Below, in pieces: positions 63,688-64,000 of a DNA stretch of 64,000 bases. The notes beneath the pieces were generated by a model. The model was given only the letters and a program-made list of their open reading frames with translations, did not search any database and was not told where the DNA came from. This DNA comes from Deltaproteobacteria bacterium (GTDB lineage: Bacteria; Desulfobacterota; Desulfobacteria; Desulfobacterales; SURF-15): positions 1 through 64,000 of the forward strand of contig JAFDFZ010000003.1 of NCBI GenBank assembly GCA_019309565.1, written 5' to 3'. Position numbers and translations under genes: made by a program. Every line of letters starts with the position of its first letter. Positions within the stretch are counted from its first letter, which is position 1.

Positions 63688-64000
63688 AGCAATTTAACGA
63701 GATAGACTATACGAATATCGGGGCTAAAAGAGTCGGGATTGGCGTTCTAGGGTATGGTTTCATGGGCAAGGTTCATTCAAATGCATATTTAAAGATGCCT
63801 TATACTTACACTGATCCACCTGCACATCCTGTACTTATTGCCATGTGCGGCAGAGACGCTGGAAAAGTCAAAGATTCCGCCATGAGGTTTGGCTATAAGG
63901 GGTACTACACGGACTGGCAGCATTTGGTGGAAGATCCCAGGATAGATATTTTTGATAATTGCGCCAATGATTATCTGCACTTTGAACCTACGCTTGCAGC
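63684..64000 (+). CDS. Gfo/Idh/MocA family oxidoreductase, N-terminal part
   Basis: The frame from ATG 63684 runs off the window after 105 residues. IGVLGYGFMGKVHSNAYLKM is the NAD(P)-binding Rossmann start of Gfo/Idh/MocA enzymes, and DNCANDYLHFEPTLAA is the region before the catalytic domain. Members include inositol 2-dehydrogenases, so an inositol dehydrogenase is possible. It overlaps the HD-type gene by 4 bases (ATGA), the fourth gene in the inositol cluster. Confidence 0.85.
   Translation, partial: MKQFNEIDYTNIGAKRVGIGVLGYGFMGKVHSNAYLKMPYTYTDPPAHPVLIAMCGRDAGKVKDSAMRFGYKGYYTDWQHLVEDPRIDIFDNCANDYLHFEPTLA

Noticed and set aside
1-64000. CRISPR arrays, tRNA and rRNA genes, prophage
   Set aside because: No regularly spaced direct repeats, no tRNA-like cloverleaf or rRNA sequence, and no phage structural genes noticed in the intergenic regions.

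Overview
The window looks like chromosomal DNA of an anaerobic, probably sulfate-reducing, member of the Desulfobacterota (old Deltaproteobacteria). The inference rests on content: three genes with in-frame UGA codons followed by bacterial SECIS-type hairpins (selenophosphate synthetase among them), a tungsten-type aldehyde:ferredoxin oxidoreductase, many sigma-54 promoters, multihaem cytochrome and cytochrome c maturation genes, and peptide/amino-acid import operons. No rRNA, tRNA, CRISPR array or prophage was seen.

Layout. 1-380: tail of a DUF4160 gene and its DUF2442 partner. 706-11279 (minus): a nine-gene operon with a family-5 solute-binding protein, two permeases, an unusual M20 peptidase homologue, a CocE-type hydrolase, a fumarate-reductase-like flavoprotein with a 2Fe-2S protein, and two ABC ATPases. 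11840-12670: decayed EamA transporter and an unidentified fragment. 12992-15744: ArsR-rhodanese regulator, Sec-containing SelD, TauE permease. 16522-18397: ResA/CcdA/CcmH-like thiol and haem maturation. 18394-19794 (minus): a CYCXC-family selenoprotein and a zinc-ribbon membrane protein. 20404-22043: YHS protein, RseC, TauE fragment. 21873-34832 (minus): class III aminotransferase, racemase, AOR, a second peptide importer, M28 peptidase and radical SAM protein, with a divergent sigma-54 activator at 35152. 36958-42225: LacI relic, amidohydrolase, small proteins, CysE and CysK. 43023-49083: an electron-transfer operon with three cupredoxin domains, a five-haem cytochrome, a thioredoxin and a cupredoxin-polyferredoxin fusion. 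49333-52809: YHS, NfeD, HtrA, a GrdB-like selenoprotein, a small membrane protein. 52965-59881: VapBC, a RelE relic, a sulfatase-fold enzyme with Thr at the nucleophile position, a leaderless TctC-like protein, a J-domain protein, PfkB kinase and amidase. 60398-64000: an inositol phosphate cluster running off the end.

How it fits together. Six good -24/-12 (sigma-54) promoters precede the CYCXC selenoprotein operon, both YHS genes, the ResA operon, the cupredoxin/cytochrome operon and the aminotransferase operon. Four of them share an A/T-rich dyad 140-160 bp upstream, which suggests one enhancer-binding protein controls a regulon of periplasmic thiol, selenol, copper and haem proteins. A family of short inverted-repeat elements (CCCCGT(T/A)GTTGCA termini, 4-bp TAAA/TTTA flanking duplications) is scattered through the same genes, in two cases abutting a gene's TAA stop codon.

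The best candidates for new biology are the cupredoxin-polyferredoxin operon with its sigma-54 regulon, the two UGA-interrupted selenoproteins that a standard gene caller would truncate, and the short repeat family.
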